The notes below the pieces were generated by a model that was not told where the DNA came from, ran no database searches, and was given only the letters and a program-made list of their open reading frames with translations. From the IMG/VR virus record IMGVR_UViG_3300031999_000091, positions 1 through 38,359 of that record: a stretch of 38,359 nt of DNA; one strand, 5' to 3'. Source of the stretch: a virus. Positions 1 to 8,289 of this stretch are shown here, piece by piece; position 1 is the stretch's first letter; each line of letters opens with the position of its first letter. The position numbers and the translations under genes were made by a program.

Positions 1-315
1 CTTCGCGTGACCTTCCACCATCTCACCGACGACGCCGACTTCCGCATCAGCGAGTCGGCAGCCGTCATCGGATGGGGAGCGAAGAACTGCTCGCCGTCCG
101 AGATCATGCACGGCGTCCTATACGTCTCGGCCCCGGCCGTCACCCGCTGGACGAAAGTGAGCTGGTGCTCACGCCGCAGCCATGTCGCCGTCATCGAGAT
201 CGACGCCGCCGCCGTCGAGGGGATCGACTTCATCACCCTGTCCGACACGGAGACGCTCATCGTCAACCTCGCCGTCGCAACTGTCGCGTCGGTCACCGAA
301 AGGATCAAGCCATGA
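1..315 (+). CDS. unrecognised protein, probably 5'-truncated
   Basis: The reading frame is open from the first base of the window, so the true start may lie upstream. A GTG at 7 would give 102 residues. The C-terminal half alternates strand-like stretches (VLYVSAPAV, HVAVIEIDAAAV, TLIVNLAVATVASV), suggesting a small alpha/beta or beta-rich domain. I recognise no catalytic motif. Its TGA overlaps the ATG of the next gene, so the two are translationally coupled. It is probably the end of an operon that precedes the late region. Confidence 0.55.
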   Translation, partial: LRVTFHHLTDDADFRISESAAVIGWGAKNCSPSEIMHGVLYVSAPAVTRWTKVSWCSRRSHVAVIEIDAAAVEGIDFITLSDTETLIVNLAVATVASVTERIKP

Positions 316-569
316 TGTACGTGCAGTCCAACATCTACGATTCGCTCGCAGACCGTCACGGCTCGAAGTGGAAGCTCATCGCGAGCAACGGCTCGGCGCA
401 CGGCTCGATCGTCAAGCTGCCCGGAACGGTGTATCGCTGGTACGGCCCGGTCGGTCAGCAGGGCGACTGCTCGACGCTTCGCGAGGCGATGAAGCAGTTG
501 CAGCTCGTCGTCCGCGTCTACATCGCAACGTCCCGTTCCCGCAGAACCCGCGTCGAGGCTGCCGCGTGA
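312..569 (+). CDS. small hypothetical protein (85 aa)
   Basis: The start is the ATG that overlaps the stop of the previous gene (ATGATG at 312-317); the ATG at 315 is an alternative. The protein has a strand-rich centre (SKWKLIASNGSAHG, VKLPGTVYRWYGPVGQQG) followed by a helix and a basic C-terminus (SRSRRTRVEAAA). I recognise no family. It is the last gene before the promoter at 575 and the hairpin at 607-625, so it closes the upstream transcription unit. A longer reading from 72 in the same frame only shadows the upstream gene. Confidence 0.55.
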   Translation: MMYVQSNIYDSLADRHGSKWKLIASNGSAHGSIVKLPGTVYRWYGPVGQQGDCSTLREAMKQLQLVVRVYIATSRSRRTRVEAAA

Positions 570-580
570 CAGAGTAGACT
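561..580 (+). promoter_or_regulatory. late-type promoter, GCCGC-N9-TAGACT
   Basis: GCCGC at 561-565 lies exactly 14 nt upstream of the TAGACT box at 575-580. The same spacing occurs at 9630, 15716, 22572 and 36392. Transcription would start near 587, leaving a leader of about 75 nt that contains the hairpin at 607-625 before the lysozyme-like gene at 661. Confidence 0.6.
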
Positions 581-606
581 CCCGAACATAAGGCACGTTG
601 ACCCTC

Positions 607-625
607 GGAGGCGCTAGGCGCCTCC
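607..625 (+). terminator. perfect hairpin, possible terminator or 5' leader structure
   Basis: GGAGGCGC at 607-614 pairs with GCGCCTCC at 618-625 around a 3-nt loop. There is no U tract, which is common for hairpin terminators in high-GC actinobacterial systems. It sits between the promoter at 575 and the start at 661, so it could end the upstream operon, attenuate the downstream one, or shape the leader. Confidence 0.5.
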
Positions 626-660
626 GTCGGCGTTCACTGTCCTAACAGGAGGTCTAGCCC

Positions 661-1332
661 GTGAAGGTGAAGACGTCACTCGCGCTCATCACGATCGCAG
701 CATCCGTCGCCGCTTCGACTTCGACGGCATCGAACACCCCGAAGCTCGGCCCGAGCCTCCCGACGCTCATCGCCGAAACGGAGGTTGCCCTATGGCGCTG
801 CCAAGACCAGCGGCAGATCCCGAGAACGCAATACTCGAAGTCGCCGTGGTCGCTGCCTCGGTCGCACGCCTACCGCAAGTGGACTCTCGCCCTCTGGACG
901 CAACGCCGGAAGGTCTGCATCATCGAGCTTCACTCCCACGACGCCGAGCTGCGTCGCCTCCGCATCGGCCTGACGTCAACGCCGATGGCCGGAAGCGAAC
1001 GCGAGCTACTCAGGGCCGGACTCCACTGGCATATCGCCCCTGAGTTCATCGCAGCCATCGCGGGAACCGAATCGTCGTTCGGAGCCGCCGCCTGCTCGAA
1101 CAACAGATACAACGCGTTCGGACTCAGCTCGTGCGGAGCAGGCTGGCACGTACCTCCATTCCAATCATGGAAAGAAGCCTACGAGTTCATGGGCAGATTC
1201 CTAACGAGCCGCTGGCCGAACGCACGGACAACTTACGACTACCACGGATACGCCGCCTGCAGCTCATGCTGGGGAGCCAAGACCGAAAGCCAGATGCGAC
1301 GGTTCGGAGTAAACAACAGCGTCCGATTCTGA
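661..1332 (+). CDS. exported lysozyme-like muralytic protein
   Basis: The start is GTG with a perfect AGGAGGT at 647-653. The first 25 residues look like a Sec signal peptide: KVK, then a hydrophobic Ala/Ser/Ile core, then small residues. Residues 124-180 resemble a lysozyme-like or glucosaminidase fold (PEFIAAIAGTESSFG, NNRYNAFGLSSC, FQSWKEAYEFMGRFL), with Glu137 as the likely catalytic acid in GTESSFG. Paired cysteines (149-200 region) suit an extracytoplasmic protein. It probably cuts peptidoglycan glycan strands. It is separated from the NlpC-type enzyme at 36418 by the whole structural region. A role in lysis or in entry are both possible. A family more exact than lysozyme-like cannot be given from sequence reading alone. 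Confidence 0.7.
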   Translation: MKVKTSLALITIAASVAASTSTASNTPKLGPSLPTLIAETEVALWRCQDQRQIPRTQYSKSPWSLPRSHAYRKWTLALWTQRRKVCIIELHSHDAELRRLRIGLTSTPMAGSERELLRAGLHWHIAPEFIAAIAGTESSFGAAACSNNRYNAFGLSSCGAGWHVPPFQSWKEAYEFMGRFLTSRWPNARTTYDYHGYAACSSCWGAKTESQMRRFGVNNSVRF

Positions 1333-1511
1333 TGGCCGACCCCTCACGCCCGCCCACCTTCAAGCAATACAACGTCAAACCCTACTGCCACGGCTGCGGC
1401 AGAAAGCTCATCGTGAAACACGAACGCTCCCTATGGTTCACAAGCATCCCCCGCCACGCCGTCTACGGACAATGCTGCTACCGAACCGCCGCACAAACCA
1501 CCGCACCCTAA
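1332..1511 (+). CDS. small zinc-binding protein (59 aa)
   Basis: The ATG overlaps the previous stop (TGATG at 1330-1334), so it is coupled to the lysozyme-like gene. Candidate metal ligands are Cys19 and Cys22 (YCHGCG), with Cys48/Cys49 (YGQCCYR) and His residues at 30 and 42 between them. This is a minimal zinc-ribbon arrangement. No DNA-binding motif can be seen. It is one of several small Cys-pair proteins in this window. The function is unknown. Confidence 0.55.
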   Translation: MADPSRPPTFKQYNVKPYCHGCGRKLIVKHERSLWFTSIPRHAVYGQCCYRTAAQTTAP

Positions 1512-1531
1512 CCAGCGCACCCGCCAATCCC

Positions 1532-1547
1532 TACACTTGCGGCGATG
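1532..1547 (+). promoter_or_regulatory. leaderless start: TACACT box 7 nt before ATG
   Basis: TACACT at 1532-1537 is followed by 7 nt and the ATG of the small terminase gene at 1545. No Shine-Dalgarno sequence lies in between, so the transcript probably begins at or next to the start codon. Confidence 0.6.
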
Positions 1548-2105
1548 TCGCCATCCGACAGTCCACGCGCGCGGAAGCCTGTGACGCTCGGGCAGGCTTC
1601 TGATGATCGTCGTCGCGTGCGCTCGGACATGACGGGTCGCTACCTGTCGAAGCTGACGGACGACACGACCGACAAAGTCGTTTCGGCGCTTCGGAGTGGC
1701 TCGTCGTTCGGTGACGCTGCCGCCTACGCTGGCATCTCGAGGGACACGCTTCACGAGTGGATGAAGGCTGCTCGGGCCACGGACGCACCGGGGAATCTGC
1801 TTGCGTTCATGGCTCAGTGCGACGAGGCGATGGCGACGTGGAAGGTCGCTGCTGTCGGCAAGCTGACGGAGCTGGGGAACCAGGGGAGCAGCAGGTCGCT
1901 CGAGTTCCTGCTCGAACGCCGCTTCCCGTCAGAGTTCGGGCGGCGCTCCACCGTCGAGCATGGGAACGCGAACGGTGAACCGTTCCGGGTGCAGGCGACG
2001 CCTCTGTTCGATCCCGAAATGCTTTCCGACGAGGAGCTTGAGTCGGTCGTCGCGCTGCTCGCGAAAGCACGTCCGCCGCATCTGCCAATAATTGACGCGG
2101 TATGA
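1545..2105 (+). CDS. terminase small subunit
   Basis: The 186-residue protein has a homeodomain-like helix-turn-helix at about 41-77 (DAAAYAGISRDTLHEWMKAA), typical of the DNA-recognition domain of small terminases. An acidic C-terminal segment (about 155-178, EMLSDEELESVVALL) would suit contact with the large subunit. It lies directly upstream of the large terminase gene and overlaps it by 4 nt (ATGA). It would select the packaging site on phage DNA and load the motor. The start is leaderless. Confidence 0.8.
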   Translation: MSPSDSPRARKPVTLGQASDDRRRVRSDMTGRYLSKLTDDTTDKVVSALRSGSSFGDAAAYAGISRDTLHEWMKAARATDAPGNLLAFMAQCDEAMATWKVAAVGKLTELGNQGSSRSLEFLLERRFPSEFGRRSTVEHGNANGEPFRVQATPLFDPEMLSDEELESVVALLAKARPPHLPIIDAV

Positions 2106-3682
2106 CGGCGGTCGAGTTCGTCTACGAGGAGGCCGAGGCTGCCCTGCGGCGTCGGCGCGAAGGGCGGCACCTAGGCCACGAGGCCGAGAACCTATCCGCA
2201 AGCCTCCGCGAGTTCGTGTCAGCCTCATGGCACGTCATCGAGCGTGACACGCCGTTCGTTCCCGGCTGGCATATCGACGCGATCTGCGAGCATCTCGAGG
2301 CCGTCAGCGCCGGAGACATTCGGCGGCTGATCGTCATGGTGCCGCCAGGAACGATGAAGTCGCGAACCGTAAGCGTCATGTGGCCCGTGTGGGAGTGGAC
2401 GCACTCTCCCCGCATCCGCTATCTGACGGCGTCGTACGCTCAGCCGCTCTCGACATACCTTGCCGTCCTGTCCCGCGACCTCATTCGGTCAGCGTGGTAT
2501 CAGGCACGGTGGGGAGACGTCTTCCAGTTGAAGTCGGATCAGAACCTCAAGATGTCGTACGCGAACGACAAAGGCGGCGCTCGTCTCGCGACGTCCGTCG
2601 GCGGCGAGGGCACCGGGCGGCACGCGAACCGCATCATCATCGACGACCCGCTGAACGCTCAGGAGGCCGTGAGTGCCGCCCAGCTCGGAGCCGTCATCAA
2701 CTGGCACGACGGCACCATCTCGACGCGCTTCGCTGACCCGGCCACCGGAAGCGAGGTCATCATCATGCAGCGCCTACATGAACGCGACCTCGTCGGCCAT
2801 GTCCTCGAGCGCGACACCGCCGACCAGTGGACGGTGCTGTGTTTGCCGGAGGAGTACGAGCCTTCGCATCCGTTCGCGTGGCCTGACGACCCCCGCAAAG
2901 AGGAGGGTGACCTGCTGTGGCCGGAACGGATGAACGCCGAGGTGCATGAGGAGCGGAAGCGTTCCCTCGGATCGTTCCGTGCTGCAGGCCAGCTACAGCA
3001 GCGTCCCTCATCCCCGCAGGGAGAGATTCTGCGCCGACGCCTGTGGCGCTACTACGACCCCGCTCTGCTCTCCGACGTGTCGCTGCTGCCGCACTTCACT
3101 CGGCTCGTCGATTCGTGGGACACGTCGTTCAAGGACAAGACGACGTCCGACTACGTGTGCGGAACCCTGTGGGGCGTCCACCGGGCCGACCGCTATCTGC
3201 TTCGCATAACCTGGGAGCGCCTGAGCCTGACGGCTACCTGCACGGCGCTCGGTGACCACCACCGATACGCCGTCGATAACTGGCCGAACGCTGCCCTCAC
3301 GCATCTCGTCGAGAACACCGCGAACGGCCCTGACGTCATCGCGACGATGAAACGGCAGGTAGGCGGCGTCACCGCTGTGCCAGCGAAAGGCGACAAAGTG
3401 CAACGCGCGATCGCAGCGTCACCCGAGCTTGAATCAGGCAACGTGTTCCTACCCGGCTACTACGACCCCGAGCTTGAAGGGTGCGACACCCGGACGCCAG
3501 CTCAGATGCAGGCGTTCATCGAGACGTGCGCGAAGTTTCCGTTTGACCATCACGACGACGCTGTTGACTCATACTCCCAGGCGATCAACTGGCTCCGCAC
3601 GCGAGGCACCGGAGCCGCCTCCATCTCGTCGCCAGCAGGACGCATGATCGGTTCGCCGTCGTCGATCCCGACGGGACGGTGA
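2102..3682 (+). CDS. terminase large subunit
   Basis: The 526-residue packaging motor has a Walker A-like VPPGTMKS at 80-87 and a Walker B RIIIDDP at 177-183. The C-terminal RNase H-like nuclease domain starts around 330 with Asp337/Asp340 (DSWDTSFKD) and ends with the acidic cluster HHDDAVDS (Asp485, Asp486, Asp489). All expected motifs are present and the length is normal for the family. It overlaps the small subunit gene by 4 nt. It would cut concatemeric DNA and pump it into proheads through the portal encoded at 9818. Confidence 0.93.
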   Translation: MTAVEFVYEEAEAALRRRREGRHLGHEAENLSASLREFVSASWHVIERDTPFVPGWHIDAICEHLEAVSAGDIRRLIVMVPPGTMKSRTVSVMWPVWEWTHSPRIRYLTASYAQPLSTYLAVLSRDLIRSAWYQARWGDVFQLKSDQNLKMSYANDKGGARLATSVGGEGTGRHANRIIIDDPLNAQEAVSAAQLGAVINWHDGTISTRFADPATGSEVIIMQRLHERDLVGHVLERDTADQWTVLCLPEEYEPSHPFAWPDDPRKEEGDLLWPERMNAEVHEERKRSLGSFRAAGQLQQRPSSPQGEILRRRLWRYYDPALLSDVSLLPHFTRLVDSWDTSFKDKTTSDYVCGTLWGVHRADRYLLRITWERLSLTATCTALGDHHRYAVDNWPNAALTHLVENTANGPDVIATMKRQVGGVTAVPAKGDKVQRAIAASPELESGNVFLPGYYDPELEGCDTRTPAQMQAFIETCAKFPFDHHDDAVDSYSQAINWLRTRGTGAASISSPAGRMIGSPSSIPTGR

Positions 3683-3686
3683 CATC

Positions 3687-4013
3687 GTGGGCCTCGAACT
3701 GGGCCGCGTTGACCTGTCAACAGGCGTGCGCGTTCTCGTTGCCTGCCAGATATGCGGCACTCCGTACGGCATCAGCCCTCGGACTCTCCGAGGGATGGCT
3801 CAGGCGAAGCGGCTGCCGATCTGCCGCACTTGCCGCAGGCCGCGTCTAGTCTCCCCGAAAGCCACGATGGATCATCGGAAGTTCTGGCTCGATAACTACA
3901 CGATCAGGGAGATCGTCGACATGGCAGAGGAGATGTGGGGGCCGCGCGACAACTGGAAACCCGGCGAGGTCGCCGCCGTCCACGACCCCGACAGTCTGCT
4001 GCCCGTCGCATGA
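3687..4013 (+). CDS. zinc-ribbon protein (108 aa)
   Basis: The GTG start lies 4 nt after the terminase stop. Two CxxC knuckles, Cys20/Cys23 (CQICG) and Cys46/Cys49 (CRTCR), form a canonical zinc ribbon. A basic linker and an acidic C-terminal half (IREIVDMAEEMWG) follow. Position after the terminase suggests a role with nucleic acid, but nothing in the sequence settles this. The stop overlaps the ATG of the first glycosyltransferase. Confidence 0.6.
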   Translation: MGLELGRVDLSTGVRVLVACQICGTPYGISPRTLRGMAQAKRLPICRTCRRPRLVSPKATMDHRKFWLDNYTIREIVDMAEEMWGPRDNWKPGEVAAVHDPDSLLPVA

Positions 4014-4690
4014 TCCATCCGGTCGCCGTCATCATCCCGGTACTCGGGCGTCCCGAACGCGTCGAACCGCTCCTGTCGTCCCTGTACGGCTCCGAGAGAG
4101 ACGTCGAACTGCGTCCCCTGTTCGTCGTATCACCGGGCGACGAGGCCGAGGAGAGCGCCGTACGCGAGTCGGGAGCCGACTGGATGCTCATGCCGAAGAC
4201 CCGCGAGCCGGGTGACTACGCCCGCAAGATCAATCGTGCGTTCGTGTCGGCCTGGGAGAACGGAGTCGAATGGGTGTTCATGGGAGCCGACGACCTCTGC
4301 TTCTGCGAAGGATGGGCTGACGTCGCCCTCGAGGTCGCTGCTGCTACGCCGACGGCAACCGTCATCGGAACGAACGACCTCGGGAACCCTGCCGTCACGA
4401 CAGGCCAGCACGCGACGCACTCGCTCGTGCGCGGCAGCTACCTCGAGGCAGGCACCATCGACGAAACGGGAAAGCTGCTGCACGAGGGCTACCGTCACAA
4501 CTGGGTAGACAACGAGTTCGTCGCGACCGCCCGCCACCGAGGAGTCTTCGTCTTCGCCGCAGGATCTTACGTCGAGCACCTTCACCCCGCCTGGGGAAAG
4601 GCGGAGGACGACGCCATCTATCAGCTCGGCCTCGCTGACTTCAACGACGACAGACTCCTGTTCCGCAATCGCGAAAGCCTGTGGGCGTGA
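4010..4690 (+). CDS. GT2-like glycosyltransferase (226 aa)
   Basis: The start is the ATG overlapping the previous stop. An N-terminal IIPVLGRPERVEPLLSSL is the classic first strand and helix of a GT-A fold. A metal/nucleotide-binding acidic cluster follows at 92-95 (GADD), and NEF/HLHPAW near the C-terminus could form the acceptor site. It would transfer a sugar from a nucleotide donor. It is the first of six sugar genes in a row with overlapping starts. The acceptor is unknown; a virion protein is plausible. Confidence 0.75.
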   Translation: MIHPVAVIIPVLGRPERVEPLLSSLYGSERDVELRPLFVVSPGDEAEESAVRESGADWMLMPKTREPGDYARKINRAFVSAWENGVEWVFMGADDLCFCEGWADVALEVAAATPTATVIGTNDLGNPAVTTGQHATHSLVRGSYLEAGTIDETGKLLHEGYRHNWVDNEFVATARHRGVFVFAAGSYVEHLHPAWGKAEDDAIYQLGLADFNDDRLLFRNRESLWA

Positions 4691-5304
4691 ACGTCTCCGT
4701 CATCATCGGCTGCCACGGCGCAACCGACTGGGCTGACCTCGCGTGGTCGCGTGCCTACCCGTCAGCCATCGGCCAGGGAGCGAACGAGGTGCTCGTGTCG
4801 TTCGAGAAGAACGGGACGATCGCTTCCGCCCGCAACGCCGGAGCCGCAGAGTCGAAGGGCGAGTGGCTCATATTCCTCGACGCCGACGACGAGCTGGCAC
4901 CCGGATACATCGCCGCCATGTTCTCAGCGTCGCTGCGTGAAGGGAACGAGGCGCTGCTTGCCCCGGCCGTGTCGTACTGCGTACTCGGCTACCCGCCGCA
5001 AGAACCGAAGTTCTGGCGGAACGGAGATGCCGACCGCCTCATCTCTGGAAACTGGTTGCTGATCGGCACGGCAGTTCACCGTTCGATATTCGAGGCGGCA
5101 GGAGGTTTCCACGAATGGCCGATCTACGAGGACTGGGATCTGTGGCTGCGCTGCCTCGCCGCAGGAGCGAACCCCGTGAAAGTTCCCGAGGCCGTCTACC
5201 TCGCGCACGTCAACAGCGACTCCCGCAACAAGCGGCTGCGTCACGACGAGCGCGTCAAGATCCACCACGAGATCCTCCGGGCCAATCATCCCGAGCTGTA
5301 CTGA
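4687..5304 (+). CDS. GT2 glycosyltransferase (205 aa)
   Basis: I chose GTG 4687 because it overlaps the previous TGA (GTGA), like its neighbours; GTG 4681 would add two residues. The protein has VSVIIGCHG, then a donor-site pattern (SARNAGAAESKGEW) and the DxD-like DADD at 65-68 (FLDADDEL), then the EDWDLWLR motif (Glu148, Asp149) that usually supplies the catalytic base in GT2 enzymes. This is the most canonical GT2 of the set. The product acceptor is unknown. Confidence 0.85.
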   Translation: MNVSVIIGCHGATDWADLAWSRAYPSAIGQGANEVLVSFEKNGTIASARNAGAAESKGEWLIFLDADDELAPGYIAAMFSASLREGNEALLAPAVSYCVLGYPPQEPKFWRNGDADRLISGNWLLIGTAVHRSIFEAAGGFHEWPIYEDWDLWLRCLAAGANPVKVPEAVYLAHVNSDSRNKRLRHDERVKIHHEILRANHPELY

Positions 5305-5305
5305 C

Positions 5306-5929
5306 ATGCACCTTCTCACCGTCGTCGTCTCCCGCGACCGCTTGCCGTTCCTGAAAGAGACGATCGCCACGTTTCAGGAAACCTGCACGATGCCGTATGA
5401 CCTCGTCATCGTCGATAACGCCTCCGAGCCTGAGACTCGCGAGTGGATCGTCCGGTCGGGAATCACGGCGATCCTGCTGCCTCGAAACCTCTACCCCGGT
5501 GCGGCCTGCAACCTCGGGTTCGGACTCAGGTCGCCGAAGACGACGCACCTTCACCGTTCCGACAACGACATGCGTTTCCTTCCCGGCTGGGCCGACCGGG
5601 TGCTAACCGTGTTCGAGCAGAACAAGAACGTCGTGCAGGTCAGCCTACGGACGAACGAGCAGGAGCCTGCAACCGACGCGGTCGGAGGAAACATGGTCGT
5701 GAGCCGATCGGTGTTCGACGACGGCATCCGATACACCGACGAACCCTGGGACTCGGTGCCGTGGGAGGACGGGCTGCTCACTCAACATATCGTCGAGAGC
5801 GGAGGACTGTGGGCACGCGTCGGAGCCGTCTCAACAATCCATCTCGGAGATCCGCCCGACTTCTCAGATACGTACTATCGTGAGACGTACACGATCAGGG
5901 GATTGGAAGTTCCTGCCGATGAGCGTTGA
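5306..5929 (+). CDS. GT2 glycosyltransferase (207 aa)
   Basis: The ATG lies 1 nt after the previous stop. The N-terminus (LTVVVSRDRLPFLKETI, LVIVDNAS) matches the GT2 nucleotide-binding half. SDND at 85-88 takes the place of the DxD motif, and PWED at 152-155 is a likely catalytic acid/base position. The C-terminus ends in a strand-rich tail. It is the third member of the glycosyltransferase run and overlaps the fourth by 11 nt. Confidence 0.8.
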   Translation: MHLLTVVVSRDRLPFLKETIATFQETCTMPYDLVIVDNASEPETREWIVRSGITAILLPRNLYPGAACNLGFGLRSPKTTHLHRSDNDMRFLPGWADRVLTVFEQNKNVVQVSLRTNEQEPATDAVGGNMVVSRSVFDDGIRYTDEPWDSVPWEDGLLTQHIVESGGLWARVGAVSTIHLGDPPDFSDTYYRETYTIRGLEVPADER

Positions 5930-6524
5930 AGTCTCAATCGTCATACCGACCGTCGATGGCCGGGAACGATGGCTCGAGCTGTGCGTGCAATCGTACGAGC
6001 GCACTCTCGCCGACGTCCCTCATAACATCACGATCATCCGTAACCGCAAGACCTGCGGCGAAGCATGGAACGAGGGCGTCGCCGACATGATGGGAGCCAA
6101 GTTCGTCCATCTGACGGCCGACGACATCGTGGCGCACGACGGCTGGTGGGAGGCAGGGCTGGCACGAATATGGAACGGCGGCATCCCTGCTGCCCGCATC
6201 CTTCACGGCGACGGCACTCTGCAGTCGTGCGGCGACGCCGAGGACAGACCGGAAGGCTGGGCGTCGAAAGACGGGTACGGCGACGGACGCTTCCCGTCAC
6301 GCATACCGCTCCTTCCCGCCGCGCTCGCAGAACGCATCTTCCCGATACCGCCGATCCACTACTACACCGACAACATCGTCTCCGACCGCGCGAGGACGCT
6401 CGGCTGGGATTCGATCGTCACTCGCGACTACCTGTTCACCCACTACCTCGCAGGCGAAGGACGCATCGACTGCCTCGCCGAAGACGGCCTCGTGTACGTC
6501 GCGCATGGCGGCTGGCATCCGTGA
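5919..6524 (+). CDS. GT2-like glycosyltransferase (201 aa)
   Basis: I chose ATG 5919, which places VSIVIPTVDGRERWLEL right at the N-terminus as in the other copies; an upstream ATG at 5880 would add 13 residues inside the previous gene. ADD at 67-69 (HLTADDIV) is the acidic cluster. The region HYYTDNIVSDRARTLGW is a plausible acceptor/catalytic segment. The stop overlaps the GTG of the GT17 gene. Confidence 0.75.
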   Translation: MSVEVSIVIPTVDGRERWLELCVQSYERTLADVPHNITIIRNRKTCGEAWNEGVADMMGAKFVHLTADDIVAHDGWWEAGLARIWNGGIPAARILHGDGTLQSCGDAEDRPEGWASKDGYGDGRFPSRIPLLPAALAERIFPIPPIHYYTDNIVSDRARTLGWDSIVTRDYLFTHYLAGEGRIDCLAEDGLVYVAHGGWHP

Positions 6525-7357
6525 CGACGTGGTCGCTCTCGACGTTCAACAATGAGCTAGACATTCTCGAGATACGGCTCGCGGAGCTGGACGACGTCGT
6601 AGACATATTCGTGATCGGCGAGTCGCGTCTCACGCAGACCGGGCAGACGAAGCCGCTCGTGTTCCTCGAGAACGTCGAACGGTTCGAGAGGTGGATGCCG
6701 AAGATCCGCTATCTCGACATCGACCTCGACGCCTGCCACGGAGACTGGGCACGCGAGTACATGCAACGCGACATGCTCGGCCGAGGACTCGACGGCCTCG
6801 AGGACGACGACCTCATCCTTCTATCCGACGTCGATGAAATACCTCGGGCGTCGCTCGTGGCTGACATCCTGAACGGACGGCATCCGCTCCCGATGTCGGT
6901 GCACTTCCCGATACACGTCTACCGTCTCGACTGGCGGTGGCCCGAAGCCGAGACGGGATTCTGCCGCTGCCGCTTCTTTCACGGCTACGAGCTTACGTGG
7001 GACGCCCACCGAGGCATTTGGTCTGGATGCGGAGTCATCACCGACAGCGAGGCGGCGTGGGCGAGGCCGTCGCTCATCAACAACATCGTGGGTGAGTACG
7101 GGTGGCACTTCTCATACCAGGGTGACGCGCGGCAGATCCAGACGAAGATCGGAAACATGGCCGACAACTGGGTACGCTCGAATCCCGGCTGGGCTGACCT
7201 CGACTGGATCAACGAGAGCATCGACACGGGACGCGACGTGTTCGACCGGGACTTCCGTCAAGCCGAACCCGTCCCTCTCGAATGGCTGCCCGAGTACGTG
7301 CAGCAGAACGCTGACAGGTTCTCCCATCTCATGCGCCCTGTAGGATCGCGGTCGTGA
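6521..7357 (+). CDS. GT17-family glycosyltransferase (278 aa)
   Basis: The GTG overlaps the previous TGA (GTGA). The N-terminus, FNNELDILEIRLAELDDVVD followed by FVIGES, is the hallmark of family GT17 (N-acetylglucosaminyltransferase III-like). SDVDE at 102-106 is the metal-binding acidic motif. The domain fills nearly the whole protein. GT17 enzymes add GlcNAc in beta linkage to mannose in eukaryotic glycans; in phages their acceptors are mostly unknown. The much longer upstream reading in the same frame (from 6065) is a shadow of the preceding gene. Confidence 0.85.
   Translation: MTTWSLSTFNNELDILEIRLAELDDVVDIFVIGESRLTQTGQTKPLVFLENVERFERWMPKIRYLDIDLDACHGDWAREYMQRDMLGRGLDGLEDDDLILLSDVDEIPRASLVADILNGRHPLPMSVHFPIHVYRLDWRWPEAETGFCRCRFFHGYELTWDAHRGIWSGCGVITDSEAAWARPSLINNIVGEYGWHFSYQGDARQIQTKIGNMADNWVRSNPGWADLDWINESIDTGRDVFDRDFRQAEPVPLEWLPEYVQQNADRFSHLMRPVGSRS
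7341..7356 (+). promoter_or_regulatory. possible leaderless start: TAGGAT box 7 nt before GTG
   Basis: TAGGAT at 7341-7346 lies 7 nt before the GTG at 7354. It sits inside the end of the GT17 gene and would allow the epimerase to be transcribed separately. No GCCGC element occurs at the usual distance, so it is weaker than the best examples. Confidence 0.45.
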
Positions 7358-8289
7358 GAATACTCGTCACCGGGGATCAGGGATTCATCGGAACGTGGCT
7401 GTCGCGCGAGCTTCGGCAGCGAGGCCATGTCGTTGACGGCATCGACCATCATGCCGACGGCTGCATCGGAGGCCCGAACGACCTCCGTGTTCCCGGCGTC
7501 GCGCACAATGTCATCCGAGACAGGAACCCCGACGTCGTCGTTCATCTCGCCGCGAAAGTCGGGCGTCTGTTCGGCGAGGAGAACCCTGCCGACACGATCG
7601 ACGACAACGCGGGAATGACGGCGCTCGTCGCTCAGGCCTGCGGCACGTTCGGCGCTCGCCTCATCTACGCGTCCACGTCCGAGGTGTACGGAGACAACGG
7701 AGCCGAAGTGTGCGACGAGGTATACGGCCCGTTCGTCCTCCCGCACAACATCTACGGCCTGTCGAAACGATGGGGGGAGGAGGTCGCTGAGCTGTACGCG
7801 CCGGACGAGCTGACGATACTCCGGTTCTCGATGCCCTACGGCCCAGGACTCCCCGCAGGCCGAGGACGTGCCGCCATCATCAACATGCTCTGGCAGGCCC
7901 GCACGCATCAGACGATCACCGTCCATCGAGGGTCGGAACGGTCGTGGTGTTGGATCGGCGACACCGTCCGGGCAGCTCGCATCGCGATCGAGGAAACCGA
8001 CGGCGGTGCCTTCAACATCGGCCGCGACGACAATCCTGTGCCGATGACGATGGTCGCGCATATGGCTTGCGTCATCGCGAACACCGACGGGCAAGACCTC
8101 ATCGAGCATGTCGATGCGCCAGAAGCTCAGACCGTCGTGAAGCGCCTATCGACCGACGCGATCCGCAAGCTCGGCTGGGAGCCGCTCGTCGATCTCGAGG
8201 ACGGGATGGAACGCACCATGTACGAATGGGTCGAGCTGCTCAACGAAGACGGCTCTGCATCCGCGAGAGCGCTCGCGACACTTCGATGA
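7354..8289 (+). CDS. NAD-dependent sugar epimerase/dehydratase
   Basis: The 311-residue protein is an extended short-chain dehydrogenase. It has the N-terminal Rossmann glycine motif TGDQGFIG (Gly7, Gly10, Gly13), an acidic residue pair DGIDH, and the catalytic Ser (ASTSEVYG, 106-113) plus Tyr134-x3-Lys138 (YGLSK). The C-terminal domain is the usual substrate-binding region. It would convert a nucleotide sugar, possibly by 4-epimerisation, dehydration or reduction, into a donor for the neighbouring transferases. The precise substrate cannot be told. Confidence 0.88.
   Translation: MRILVTGDQGFIGTWLSRELRQRGHVVDGIDHHADGCIGGPNDLRVPGVAHNVIRDRNPDVVVHLAAKVGRLFGEENPADTIDDNAGMTALVAQACGTFGARLIYASTSEVYGDNGAEVCDEVYGPFVLPHNIYGLSKRWGEEVAELYAPDELTILRFSMPYGPGLPAGRGRAAIINMLWQARTHQTITVHRGSERSWCWIGDTVRAARIAIEETDGGAFNIGRDDNPVPMTMVAHMACVIANTDGQDLIEHVDAPEAQTVVKRLSTDAIRKLGWEPLVDLEDGMERTMYEWVELLNEDGSASARALATLR

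Noticed and set aside
1131-1331. Upstream part of the frame containing the 59-residue zinc protein
   Set aside because: It lies inside the lysozyme-like gene. The coupled ATG at 1332 is the better start.
6065-6520. N-terminal extension of the GT17 gene frame
   Set aside because: The Arg-rich upstream stretch is the shadow of the preceding glycosyltransferase. The GT17 homology begins at GTG 6521.
7258-8109. Reverse-strand open frame (283 codons)
   Set aside because: It is antisense to the epimerase, whose sense strand shows the complete Rossmann and catalytic motifs.
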